Of a DNA stretch of 64,000 bases, positions 23,320 through 36,156 are shown piece by piece. The notes under the pieces are model-generated. The model did no database searches and was not told where the DNA came from. It worked only from the letters and a program-made list of their open reading frames with translations. The number at the start of each line of letters is the position of its first letter. Position 1 is the stretch's first letter. Source of the DNA: Amphiduros pacificus (Eukaryota; Annelida; Polychaeta; Phyllodocida; Hesionidae); assembly GCA_949316495.1 (NCBI GenBank), contig OX439004.1:46238447-46302446 (forward strand). Direction: 5' to 3'. Made by a program: the position numbers and the translations under genes.

Positions 23320-23984
23320 TGGAAAATAATGAAAATTTAGAATAGGGTAAAATCTCTTATTACTTTCAAAAACACCTACGACGTACCACATTTCAGAATT
23401 TGCTTTCTGGTGCTTACCTTTGTTCTTAGATATAGCATGTAAAATGTACTTTCAGGTGATCAATTCCATTTATTTTCCTCCTCTTTCTACAATTTTAGAA
23501 ACAAAAACAAGAAAATTCAATATGTAACATGCATTTTGATTGGCCAAAATTATCATTGCCCAAGTCGACCCTGGGAAAGGATTTAAATTATCATTTTTGA
23601 AGGCTTTTCCTCCCAAAGTTGACAACCATTACACAAGGCAATGATCAATATAGCTCTGAAGCCATTGGGCTATGTTTTTATGTACTTTTATGGACAAAGT
23701 GACATTTAAGGGCATATCTTCTGAAATTCTTCTAATATCCTACAAATAGGACATTTCAAACGATGACATTAAATCCCTTTGAATTCCGTCAATTTTCATC
23801 TTTTGTAAACCTTCCATGTTTAAGGTTTTAGAATCAAATATAGAGTTCTAGTAACTCTCAAAATTGATTAATTTTATTTTCAGTTTTGTATTGACTAACT
23901 TTACATGTATTTTCATTTTTTTTGTATTGATGTATCTTTCTATGCAGTATAAGATGTACTTTCATAAATCAAACACTTCCCAAC
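23320..23984. other. No recognised feature
   Basis: AT-rich non-coding sequence between the hairpin element and an (AT)n tract. Confidence 0.4.
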
Positions 23985-23986
23985 TG

Positions 23987-24044
<58 letters not shown>

Positions 24045-24073
24045 TAATATATATAGTGTAATATATATAGTGT
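23985..24073. repeat. (AT)n microsatellite plus a short tandem
   Basis: About 55 bp of alternating AT, followed by three copies of ATATATATAGTGTA. The spurious frames on both strands here are not genes. Confidence 0.95.
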
Positions 24074-25040
24074 AATGATTGATCAATGGCAATAATTCAT
24101 ATAACAAAATTCCGCATTCAGTCATGTATCATTTGTAGATGTGTGAATACGTTACGGGCACATATATGTGTCACTTCTACTGAGTGATGTTGAGGTGAGC
24201 AGACAGCTTAGTGTCGCCCGGTGAGGAGGCCCCCGTTCCCGCCAGACCCTTCACACACTATACCAACGAGAGTACTCCGCCGATATTGTTTCAGGTATTT
24301 CCATTTCCTATCTTTTTAATTATAATTAGACAGATTACTTGACTTTTTATTTATCTGTTCTTTGAACATCCTTTGATATCCGGACATCAAGGGCCTGTCA
24401 TTGTATTACAAATCCTTTATAAATGGATAAGCTAAGATTGTTTGACAGAAAGATAGGTTAAGTGCACATAATAGATTTGGAGGTGCGAAATTGCCGGAGA
24501 AATTTTCAATGATTAGAACATATCATCAATAAATATGAAAAAACGACTGAGTTGGTGATTTCCCACTATTCAAAAGCTACGTGTCAATAGAAGCAGGAAC
24601 ACAAAGCATGGCCGTTGCCACCTCCAAGCCTCATCACAGCCTCTGCCTGCTCACAATCCACATATCATTCCGCACAGCTTGTAGAAATGCTGTTATGATT
24701 GTACAAAAGATTGAGGGTGAAATATGGTTGTAGGTTAGCCAAGACTGTCATTGGTTGAGATATGTGCCCCTCGGCCTCTCTGTCGATTCCAGGCCTATTG
24801 ATGCTGTGGTGGAATGCAATTCACTGGGATTGAGAATTGATCATGTTCGGCCGTGCCATATCCGCTGTCTCCTTATCCAGTGCCCCTTGCTGCATGTTCT
24901 ATTGACTTACTATTTGTGTTCAGTATATATTATTAATATAGGTTTTCAGATCATGATATACATTTGATTGTCATTCGACACACACCAAATAGGGCTACAT
25001 GGCCACTGAACAATTAATCCACTCATTTTAAATGGTGGTC
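24074..25040. other. No recognised feature
   Basis: A locally GC-richer patch at 24210-24290 is the only departure from background. No splice-bounded exon could be supported. Confidence 0.35.
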
Positions 25041-25600
25041 AGCCATATGACAAAGAATCTAAAAACACATAAGACAAAGAATTCACACAAAGAATCCACA
25101 GATCCATATGACAAAGAATCCACACACTCCTCATGTGACAAAGAATCCACACACTCCTCATGTGACAAAGAATCCACCTAAAGAATCCACAGATCCATAT
25201 GACAAAGAATCCACACGCTCCTCATATGACAGAGAATCCACACACTCCTCATGTGACAAAGAATCCACCTAAAGAATCCACAGATCCATATGACAAAGAA
25301 TCCACACACTCCTCATATGACAGAGAATCCACACACTCATATGACAAAGAATCCACACACTCATATGACAAAGAATCCACACACTTCTCATATGACACAG
25401 AATCCACACACTCATATGACAAAGAATCCACACACTCATATGACAGAGAATCCACACACTCATATGACAGAGAATCCACACACTCATATGATAAATAATC
25501 CACACAAAGAATCCACAGATCCATATAACAAAGAATCCACACTCACACACCCATATGACAAAGAATCTAAACATACATAAGACAAAGAATCGCAGAACCA
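25041..25600. repeat. Tandem array, 24/27-bp units
   Basis: Units of TCATATGACAAAGAATCCAC plus ACAC, with a longer form inserting CTC. Both lengths are multiples of three, so several frames stay open on both strands (about 90-110 codons, repeating DKESTHSY or SVWILCHM). More diverged units reappear at 25865-26010. The open frames are a property of the unit, not evidence of a gene. Confidence 0.93.
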
Positions 25601-28600
25601 TATATCCACAAGGTCAGAGAACATTCACAAGGTTGGAACAAAACATTCAGACGTCCATTTGACAAAACCGATCTCACTGCAGCGGGTCGAGCAATGGATC
25701 AACGCCTTTCTTGGTAATTGGTGAATGGAGGATGGTAGGGCCGACTCCCACTGCTGGCAGTGTTACCTTTCCACTGGTAAAAGGCTTGAAGTCGACCTAA
25801 CATGGCTATTCGATTGTTGCTGAAATAGTCGTAAAAATATATTTTCACAATCTTTAATTTTAAAAAGAATCAACAATCCCACATGACAAAGAATCCATTT
25901 AACAAATAATCAATATGACCATATGACAAAGAACCTATAAGTTCATGTGAATAGGAATCCATTAATTCATTTCACATAAAATCCATACGGCAATATGGCA
26001 AAGGAGTAAACAGGGTCATATACCAAAATTATACATGTGAGAACTTATATGGAATTTTATTTCTAAGTTAAAATCTAATTTCGATGCCAAATTACAAAGA
26101 AATATTAGAGTATTCTAAAATAAAGGCCATGAAAGAGACATAAATTCTCATAAAACTGTATTTTGATATGGCCACATGAAGCAAAACTATTCATACAAAG
26201 GGAGTTCAATAGGTATAAACACAGATAACCATAAATTCCACAGAACATCTAAGAACACTGAACTACAATACACATTATCATTTTTCTCTGTTTAATTTGT
26301 ATTAATATAGCTTATAGCGGAAAGATGGTGTATGAAGCTATCTTTCTACCCTTATCTTCTTCCCCATTTATATCTATATATTGCAATATAATATAAATGT
26401 GACAAGAACATATACTTTGGGCATATCCAATGTATGAATAATATCATGTTACTCCAGATTTAGAGGCACATTTATCAATCGGAATACCTCAATCATCCTT
26501 AATAAAGTAAAGGCATGCTGGGTTTATATGATGAAGTAGACTAATCTTCAGATCAGTTCGCTGGAAAGTAAGCAATTTAATCTGACAAGTATAAACCAAT
26601 ACAAGAATTTATCTGAGGTCAATCCTGATGTTTGCAACTGTGACCGCAGCTTGGAGATCTCGTGTGAGAAATTATCATAATTAACTTGTTTGGATGAACG
26701 TCCATATATATTAATATCGCACAAATCTGTTTATGCCACATTGATTAAATGGGCTGGGTATCATTACTCTCAAGCAGATGAAGAATTATACTGAGAAATT
26801 GGATGAGATACAGAGAGATAAGAGGTTAGCGTAGGCTCATTGATAAAGTGTATTGATATCGGACAAATACACTAATTATAACTTCTCTAATTATGAGATT
26901 ATTCAAGGAAAAGTATACCCCCAATGACTAATCTGTTATTTGACTATTTAATTCAAACACAAACAATACAATTTGAATCGTTATGAGTACATGTAGAGAG
27001 AGAAGTCTTCTGACAGACATGTGTGACATGAGGACTACAAGCGCCACCTAGCTACATCTTACTGCAAAAAATAACACCTCTTTGAATCCCACACGAGATT
27101 TCAATAATTGACGGTTCTGAAAGTTTGCTTTTTTTGCCTGAAAAAAAATAGCTTGTCTTAAGATAAGGAAAGTTACCAGCCTTTCCCATCGCTCTATTTG
27201 TCAGTCTGTATATAAAACCTTTCCTCTCTGACGATTGAATCAGCAATACACACTGGGCCCTTTACGTTTATTCCCAGACAACATTATCAACACTCTCCAT
27301 TTAACTCTTTAATACCCTTGACAGTATATTTATGCTGCGCCAAGAAGCGTGTGAGTTTACAGCTTGGGTGTTTGTCGACATCCTACACATTCAGTCGCCT
27401 GTTCAATCGACTTCTAGATCGGTCAAAATTGTGAATTTGTTTGTCTGCAAATTATATTTGGAAGGTTGTGAGAACGAAAACGGAAGCCAAGAGAGACAGC
27501 ATCTATCTCTTATGGGGAATCGGGTCTTTCCTACTCTCTAAAACTGGAGAGTCGCTGTGCTCCGCCCTGACGTCGTGGCCTTTCTATATGCATTCATCAT
27601 GCAATTTCCCATGCCGCCCTTGGTTGGTATGAGCAGCGCTGCATCGCTCTCAGGGACGGCCCTGTGTGGACACAATACAGGGACCCAATGGAGCGGAACC
27701 AGATGGTTGCACGTCAATCTCAAATGACACATAAATCAAATTATTTAGAGAAGGGCAGTGTGCCATTGTTTGGTTTGTATATAAATGGCCGTTGTCTCCG
27801 TGAACGACATATTTCTGTGCCGACTAAGACCGATCTCTCATGTGTGGCATCGTGTTATGTATTAAAATCATAACTGTTCATATTACAATGTCTGTTAATC
27901 CATCTATTGGATTGTGTCACTGAAACGTTCAGCATTTGTCATTGTCAGGTCTATGACATTGCATCCGTGTTGTTCAGTGTAGAAAGACATTCACGAAGAC
28001 ATCTTGAAAATATCATTCCGTTCTATTTATATATTGTGGATTGCGATATTGTAAATTGTTTGTTTGCAATCAACATTTGACGCAATAAACCAATTTGCAT
28101 GTTTATTTTTACAAATGACGTGATCATGCCGAAAACATGGCAAGAAGCATTGGAAAAAATAGAAAATAACACTGTGATGAACGACACATTTGAAAAGCAT
28201 TTATTATTTCAAGAGCATCCGATTTCCACAAAGTATTATTTACATTTTTATTGCCTCTAATGAAAAAAAAAAATAAATAATAAAAACTAAAAATTAAAAA
28301 CAAAAAGAAAAAAAAGAAAAACACTCCAGTATTACTTTAGGGATGACAAATTGACATTAATTACACTGAATATTGAATAAGAAGATTGGTCAAGGACAGT
28401 TGGATGGGAGGGATATCCTGCTGCAAACACGGACACGTGATCCAGTAGCGAAGCACGTGATCAGTGCCGAACAATAGTTGCAATTGTGTTTATTGTTGTC
28501 AAGATATGCCAGTTATTCTGTTAAATGCATGGAAATGTTCTGTCCATAATTACTTTGAATCAATTCTTCAGACATGAGCATGGACAACAAAACGGGATCC

Positions 28601-28662
28601 CCTTATATCGATTCTCATAAAGAGATGTTCTGAATGTGTACAATATGATCTCCCTGTAAACG
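25601..28662. other. No recognised feature
   Basis: No gene or RNA was recognised. 25865-26010 holds scattered decayed units of the neighbouring array. 28255-28325 is a purine-rich run (A with interspersed G). Frames of 60-70 codons around 27300-27870 have no recognisable motif. Confidence 0.4.
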
Positions 28663-29290
28663 TGCTGTTAGCCTGCTAGCTACTGCTGTTAGCCTGCTAG
28701 CTACTGCTGCCAGCCTGCTAGCTACTGCTGCCAGCCTGCTAGCTACTGTTGCCAGCCTGCTAGCTACTGCTGCCAGCCTGCTAGCTACTGCTGCCAGCCT
28801 GCTAGCTACTGCTGTTAGCCTGCTAGCTACTGCTGCCAGCCTGCTAGCTACTGCTGCCAGCCTGCTAGCTACTGCTGCCAGCCTGCTAGCTACTGCTGCC
28901 AGCCTGCTAGCTACTGCTGTTAGCCTGCTAGCTACTGCTGTTAGCCTGCTAGCTACTGCTGCCAGACTGCTAGCTACTGCTGCCAGCCTGCTAGCTACTG
29001 CTGCCAGCCTGCTAGCTACTGTTGCCAGCCTGCTAGCTACTGCTGCCAGCCTGCTAGCTACTGCTGCCAGCCTGCTAGCTACTGCTGTTAGCCTGCTAGC
29101 TACTGATGCCAGCCTGCTAGCTACTGTTGCCAGCCTGCTAGCTACTGCTGCCAGCCTGCTAGCTACTGCTGCCAGCCTGCTAGCTACTGCTGCCAGCCTG
29201 CTAGCTACTGCTGTTAGCCTGCTAGCTACTGCTGTTAGCCTGCTAGCTACTGCTGCCAGCCTGCTAGCTACCGCTGTCAGCCTGCTTACT
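28663..29290. repeat. 21-bp tandem array, ~30 copies, decaying to 29465
   Basis: Unit CCTGCTAGCTACTGCTGCCA plus G, with a GTTAG variant in place of GCCAG. Each unit holds the palindrome GCTAGC. Because 21 is a multiple of three, two plus frames are free of stops (repeating LLATAAS or PASYCCQ), but there is no ATG. Units after 29290 are diverged (TCAGCCTG-TAGCTTCTACTG). It is probably non-coding. Confidence 0.95.
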
Positions 29291-29699
29291 ATTATTATCA
29301 GCCTATTAACTTTTACTGCCAGCCTATTAGCTTCTACTGTCAGCCTGCAAGCGTCTACTGTCAGCCTGTTAACTTTTACTGCTAGCTTCTACTGTCAGCC
29401 TGTTAGCCATAACTGCCAGCCTGCTAACTGTTACTACCAGCCTGCTAGCTTCTACTGTTTCTTACAGTAATGTGTTGCTGCTGCCTACTGTCAACCAGTT
29501 TCCTGATACTGTCTACTGCAAATCCATCATCACACAAATAATTGTATTAACATCAAACAGAATCCTTTTCATATTTTTACTTGGCAGTCAAGGAGCTATG
29601 ATTCTACCTGTTTAGCCAGCACATGCTTCAAACCACCAACAATTAAGACACACACAATCCACTGACACGCACCACGATCGTCGGCCTCTCACTCCACCA

Positions 29700-31550
29700 C
29701 ATACACCAAGCACTACTCCTTCTGCGCGATTCCTCCACAATAAACACGAGCCACTACTCCTTCTACACGATCCCTCCACAATAAACACGAGCCACTACTC
29801 CTTCTACACGATCCCTCCACAATAAGCTCAAGGCACTACTCCTTCTACACGATCCCACCACAATAAACATGAGGCATTACTCCTTCTACACGATCCCGCC
29901 ACAATAAACACGAGGCACTACTCCTTCAACATGATCCCTCCACAATTACACGAGGCACTATTCCTTCTACATGATCCCGCCACAATAAACATGAGGCACT
30001 ACTCCTTCTACACGATCCCTCCACAATAAATATGACTACTCCTTCTACACGATCCCACCACAATATTCACGAAGCACTACTCCTTCTACATGATCCCTCA
30101 ACAATAAACATGAGGCACTACTCCTTCTACACGATCCCTCCACAATAAACACGAGACACTATTCTTTCTTCACGATCCCTCCACAATAAACACCAGACAC
30201 TATTCTTTCTTCACGATCCCTCCACAATAAACACGACTACTCCTTCTACACGATCCCGCCACAATAAACACGAGACACTACTCCTTCTACACGATGCTTC
30301 GACAATAAACATGAGGCACTACTCCTTCTACACGATCCCGCCACAATAAACACGAAGCACTACTCTTTCTACACGATCCCGCCACAATAAACACGAGGCA
30401 CTACTCTTTCTACACGATGCTTCGACAATAAACACGAGGCACTACTCCTTCTACACGATCCCTCGACAATAAACACGAGGCACTACTCCTTCTACACGAT
30501 CCCGCCACAATAAACACGAGGCACTACTCCTTCTACACGATGCTTCGACAATAAACACGAGGCACTACTCTTTCTACACGATGCTTCAACAATAAACACG
30601 AGGCACTACTCCTTCTACACGATCCCTCCACAATAAACATGAGGCACTACTCCTTCTACTTGATCCCCCGACAATAAATACGAGTCACTTTTCCTTCTAC
30701 ACGATCCCACCACAATAAACATGAGGCACTACTCCTTCTACACGATCCTACCACAATAAACATGAAGCATTACTCCTTCTACTCGATCCCCCGACAATAA
30801 ATACGAGTCACTTTTCCTTCTACAAGATCCCACCACAATAAACATGAGGCACTACTCCTTCTACACGATCCCTCCACAATAAACACGAGACACTACTCCT
30901 TCTACACGATCCCTCGACAATAAACACGAGGCACTACTCCTTCTACACGATCCCACCACAATAAACATGAGGCACTACTCTTTCTACATGATCCCGCCAC
31001 AATAAACACGAGGCACTACTCCTTCTACACGATCCCGCCACAATAAACATGAGGCACTATTCCTTCTACACAATCCCACCACAATAAACATGAGGCACTA
31101 CTCCTTCTACACAATCCCACCACAATAAACATGAGGCACTACTCCTTCTACCCGATCCCGCCACAATAAACAAGAGGCACTACTCCTTCTACACGATCCC
31201 TTCACAATAAACACGAGGCACTACTCTTTCTACACGATGCTTCGACAATAAACATGAGGCACTACTCCTTCTACACGATCCCGCCACAATAAATATGAGT
31301 CACTTTTCCTTCTACACGATCCCTCCACAATAAACACAAGACACTATTCCTTCTTCACGATCCCTCCACAATAAACACGACTACTCCTTCTACACGATCC
31401 CGCCACAATAAACACGAAGCACTACTCCTTCTACACGATCCCTCGACAATAAACATGAGGCACTACTCCTTCTACACGATCCCGCCACAATAAACACGAG
31501 GCACTACTCTTTCTACACGATCCCTCGACAATAAACGCTGGGCACTATTC
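29700..31550. repeat. 41-bp tandem array, ~45 copies
   Basis: Unit GCACTACTCCTTCTACACGA, TCCCGCCACAATAAACACGA plus G. Variants at one site (CCCGCC, CCCACC, CCCTCC, CCCTCG, GCTTCG) are interspersed, and some units are shortened to CACGACTACTCC. A stop in the ACAATAAA part of the unit prevents long frames. It is separated from the 21-bp array by only about 230 bp but is unrelated in sequence. Confidence 0.95.
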
Positions 31551-31555
31551 TTTCT

Positions 31556-34500
31556 AAATTTATCCCTTTACCACTTTTGGAGGGATCAAGTGTTGAATTA
31601 TAGAATTAAATTATAGTTCATCACGAACCTCGAGCTCTGTTCATTGGAAACAACTCTTAGCACTGAAAGCTAACTTTCAAACCTTAAGTTGATAAAGTGC
31701 AAATATCCTTAAACCTTAAAATATTGATATCAAATTCTCTTTAATGATATTACTTAAAGCCTGTGATTAAATAGGGCTATATTTCTTCAAAAATAGATGA
31801 CAAAGCTGTTCTCCCTTGCATCCCCATTTGGTTCTTGGCAGTGACCCTGAAGAAATCATCAGGCCTGTCTTATATTTTCTAAAAGGGCGGAAGTTCTGTA
31901 AATTCTGGTGTGATGACATCTATCGTCTGGGTTACGTAAAATCATTCTCATCACCTGCAATTCTCTAATTACAGGGACAGGTTTATAAATGCCTCCGATT
32001 ACCAAGCTGCTAATGAGACATTTCCTGACCTTGCCCATCCCACCACTTCTGATTGCTCAGAGAGACACTGGCTGGAAGAAATGGTTGGTTCATAAAGAGA
32101 AAGAAGAAATACAGTTTAAAAATGACCATCCTATTGGGATTTCTTTCAGCAAACCCGGTTTCCAAATACGTAGATTAAATACTGAGGGAATGATCATCTC
32201 AATAGATTGGGGGAATACTAGATACTGGCTTAAGTGACCGTCTACATAGATTGTCTATTATGCCTGATTTATGAAGAGGAGGAAGACCGTATATTGGCTG
32301 AAGTGACTACTTATATGAAAAAGTACTTATGAAATCAACTAGGCATTTCCACCGGACAACAGCTGATTATAGCATTATACTTAAGAGGGTAAAGTAGCGA
32401 TTTGATGGTCTCACTAGAACATGCAGGACAGAACTTCCGATAGCTGTGAGAAATTAATATGGGACAGCCATCTGAGCAATACCATGATAAGGAGTTTAAC
32501 TTTATCTTGTCAATAAAAACCGTGATATAGGCTATGCATAATATGTAAACAACTGAGAGTCACCTGAGAAAGCCAACATTTCCTAGAGAACCCTATGAGG
32601 AGGGGGGGTGGTAACGTGGGGGGGGGGGGGGTAACACTCTGGTCTATTTATTGGGGAGAACAATGTGATGTTGATTGGGTGCTCATACCCAGCAGAAGGA
32701 AAGGGGTTTTTATCGCCATCCCACATTTGTTAGTTTCAGGCAATCAAGCTTATCAAATGAGGAGCACCTTCGATAATCTCTTCCCATAATGCCTCCTCAG
32801 AGTGCTGCTCGCATTCGGCATGTCACATCAAACATCTCTTTGCACTAAGATACACTTGTTTGCTTGCAAATATTAAGATGCAACCTTGGTACTGAAGTAT
32901 ACAGTGACCGGCAATTGTCCGAAACCGAGCAGTTGAAACTCGGACATTTTTAACTTAGTCAAACACAAAGCAAACCTTGCTGTACTAATTACAGTTGAGC
33001 TGAATGTTGTGCCTCATACGTCATCTTGTATTCCCACTGCTTTTCAAAACGTTAAAAGTGTTTATTTGTTTTCACGGCACGAATGATTGTGTCACTGTCA
33101 AATAACGTCAGAAGTGGTGATGTGACCAATATCATCGGAAAGCTCAATATAAAACTCGCACAAATGTAGGTTTGCTGAATGCGTGAATATCCTGCTAATT
33201 CTGTAAATATTGACTGCGTATCATTTTTACTCCACAGGGCTTTAAAGTAGACGATCTTCTGTTGATGTGAGCAGTTTTTACACAATTTTGAAAGGTGAAA
33301 ATGTCCAGATGTGGCTGCCGGTCACTATATATCAGATTTTTCATTTTAGTTGTGTATATATCCATTGCCTGGAACAACAGAGGAGAGTGAGGATTATCCG
33401 TGTGGGAGAGATAGAGTGTAAGAGCGCAGGGCTTGTTTCAGCTGACATAGTATGTGCCTTCCGGAAATGACATCCACAGCAGGAAACACACCACCTTGTC
33501 ATCCCCATTTTCGTGGCGTCCAGCTTCCTTCAACATAAAACAATGTCTTATTGCTCCAAATTGGGTTCTGATAATTTTCCACGTAAAACTCAGAAAATTG
33601 GTAAATATAGGCCTGCTTCCTTAACATTAAGAGAAACAGGGACACTTCATACAGAGGATCACAACTGTATGAAATATGTTGTTGACTGTTGCTAAGATAC
33701 CAAAAATCACGATGTCACTAATTCATTGATAAATAGTCACAGCACCACTACGACGTCATTGATCCTTCGATTACATGAAATAATGCATCATTATAACCTA
33801 CCAAAGCCAACTAAAAATATACCTATATATCGGTTCATTGGGGAACAATGTTTAAAAGTACACAACATCATGCATTGATATTTTATGACTAATTCATTAG
33901 CCAGTAGCTGCTGCATTAGGCCTCATCACTGCCAAGTGATAAAAATTAGAAGTAAACAAACGATCATTTTTCTCAAAATTTCCCACGACTTTTGTGACAA
34001 AATTGAGATCATTTGCAAGTTTAATTATCAAAATTTAACTACAGATTTGCTCCAAATATTGTTCTATTTAGTTTAGATAGAGGGAATTTTGGCTAATGGT
34101 CTACATTTTGAAAAATATGACTTTTTTCAAAGTCAAGTTACTCACAAAATTACTTGAGTTATAAGGCATTTTTAAAAGTTCTGTCTATTTAGTTTACAAA
34201 ACATCATTCTGAGATTTATGCCTCTGTTTTGTAGATTGGCAGTGCAGTTATTCTCAAATATGTTTTCAAAGTTATCTCTCTCCTTTCTTGATTTGGCCAT
34301 CTTGATATTTCTGTTATGAGTGATCTCATTGAGTACATATCAATACATAAATTCCCTCCAACTTCTCCAGAAAGATGTGCACCACTCCAATAACTGATTT
34401 TCTTTGGCTTATTACAATCTTCTGTTTTATGAGTTCAAGTTAAATAATATATAAAATGTGTCTCGACATTACCTCATATTCAATATAAACAGTTACTTGC

Positions 34501-35086
34501 TAACGTTTTATACCTACGTTCAGAGAGTCAACTAGAAAATGGTTAGATTTAAATGAGAAATGAGTTACAGGGGTGGGAGAGCTCTGAACCAATCTGGGCA
34601 ATAATCATAACATATATGGGTGGTATGACGTCATACCATTGTTCTGAACAAATTCTAAACCAATCCGGGTGGACTGTTATATAACGACTTTTTTATATCT
34701 CATAAAAAAAACATCAAAATCACACAATAATCATCACAAAATTTAATAAATTTCGTTACAGTTGAGTAAAAAACAGTGTCTTGTTAATAATAGTGTGAAC
34801 TCTATGATTAATCAATAAAGTTTCTACGCTTATATTTGTGCCGCCAAGTCTTTATGCACTCTTAAACTGGGACATTCCTGTGTTAAAATTTGAGATGATC
34901 ATATACTTATATATGTAACTGATGAGCATGTTATTTTCTTTAACATTTGTGTATGATAGTCGATATATAAAGATTAAAGAACGCAACTTTTTCAGTCTAG
35001 CCATTGTCCACCATACGACAATGGTCAAATACCACTCATTGGCTGCAATTTAGTGCCCAGATGTGTTGAGTCTTTCCTCTTTTTGT
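31556..35086. other. No recognised gene; one G-run
   Basis: 32602-32631 has a 7-G run and a 14-G run separated by nine bases, a possible quadruplex former. Short frames (60-82 codons) show no motif. 34998-35025 holds a small hairpin (CCATTGTC...GACAATGG) just before the dispersed repeat. Confidence 0.4.
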
Positions 35087-36042
35087 CAGGTATGTTGGCT
35101 TAAGGGAAAAACACGTAATCTTTCCATTGAAAAGAAATGTATATTTTTAAAATCTATGATGAGAAAGTGACAAAGAATCCATTGAGATTATGGTTGATAC
35201 AGCAATTTGTCAGATTAGTAAATGAATATTTAGCAATATTAAGCAATTTTGACATCTTACCATAGCAACCGTGATCCCAAAGGATCCAATACCATATTCT
35301 CATTATAGATTTTGAAGATATACATTTCTACTGAATGAAATAGAAGGATTTGGAAAGAGCATGTAGTTCATACGAAGCTGTATTCAAATTGATGAATGAT
35401 ATTTTGTTTACGATATCTTGTTTAAATGAGGGGCTTTTTCAGCTAAAAATTGATATGATGAAATAAAACTATATTTGTTCAAATTTGCATTATTTTTGAG
35501 AAATTGATTGGTTGCCATAGAAATCAAAACATTTTTTTAGAAATAGAATATCCTCATAATAGTGTGTATTCCTCAAACACCTTCAACCATACCTAAAATG
35601 AATGAGCATGTGACAGTTTAACTTTGAGACACAATGATAAAGGTGTAATTTTGGTCAACTGCTCGATATTCTTTTACAATTTTGATATCTTACCACAGCA
35701 ACTATGATCTCAAAGGATAATTATAGACATTGATATACATTTCTTTTAAATAAATTTGAAGGGTTTTGAAAGATTACATTGTTAATATTTCAGGTAATAT
35801 GAAATGCACCTAAAACTGTGACCATGTATTAGATATTTTGCTATGGTAACAGTCTGCATGTTAAATGATCATCATAATCTGGAAAACGTCCATTGGTAAG
35901 AGTATCCATTTCATTTTCAGTATACTTTTACATCTCAAACTCATATGACATCCTTTTTGCAATGAGACCGATGATTGATACCACTCTTGCGTGCACATTA
36001 TGATTTGTAGGACCAGTTGGGAGAACACCTGTCTAACATTTT

Positions 36043-36045
<3 letters not shown>
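35087..36045 (-). repeat. Dispersed ~0.95-kb repeat, copy 2 (inverted)
   Basis: Reverse-oriented partner of 22152-22953. It is longer because of extra internal sequence near 35430-35480 and 35770-35815. It begins after GTCAGGTATGTTGGCTTAAG and ends at GGACCAGTTGGGAGAACACC next to an (AT)n tract, in mirror image to copy 1. It is moderately diverged and has no coding frame. Confidence 0.8.
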
Positions 36046-36122
<77 letters not shown>

Positions 36123-36156
36123 GATATAGATATAGATATAGATATATATATATATG
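36046..36156. repeat. (AT)n microsatellite with a GATATA variant end
   Basis: About 75 bp of alternating AT, then repeated GATATA units. It lies at the same end of the dispersed repeat as the (AT)n at 21917-22151, so it seems to be a part of that element. Confidence 0.95.

Noticed and set aside
25249-25601. Minus frames of 97 and 110 codons
   Set aside because: These are products of a tandem array with unit lengths divisible by three.
25041-31550. CRISPR-like repeat arrays
   Set aside because: The units are contiguous tandem repeats without unique spacers, and the sequence is eukaryotic.
32595-32789. 64-codon frame starting in a G-run
   Set aside because: The glycine-rich start is simply the poly-G tract; no motif follows.
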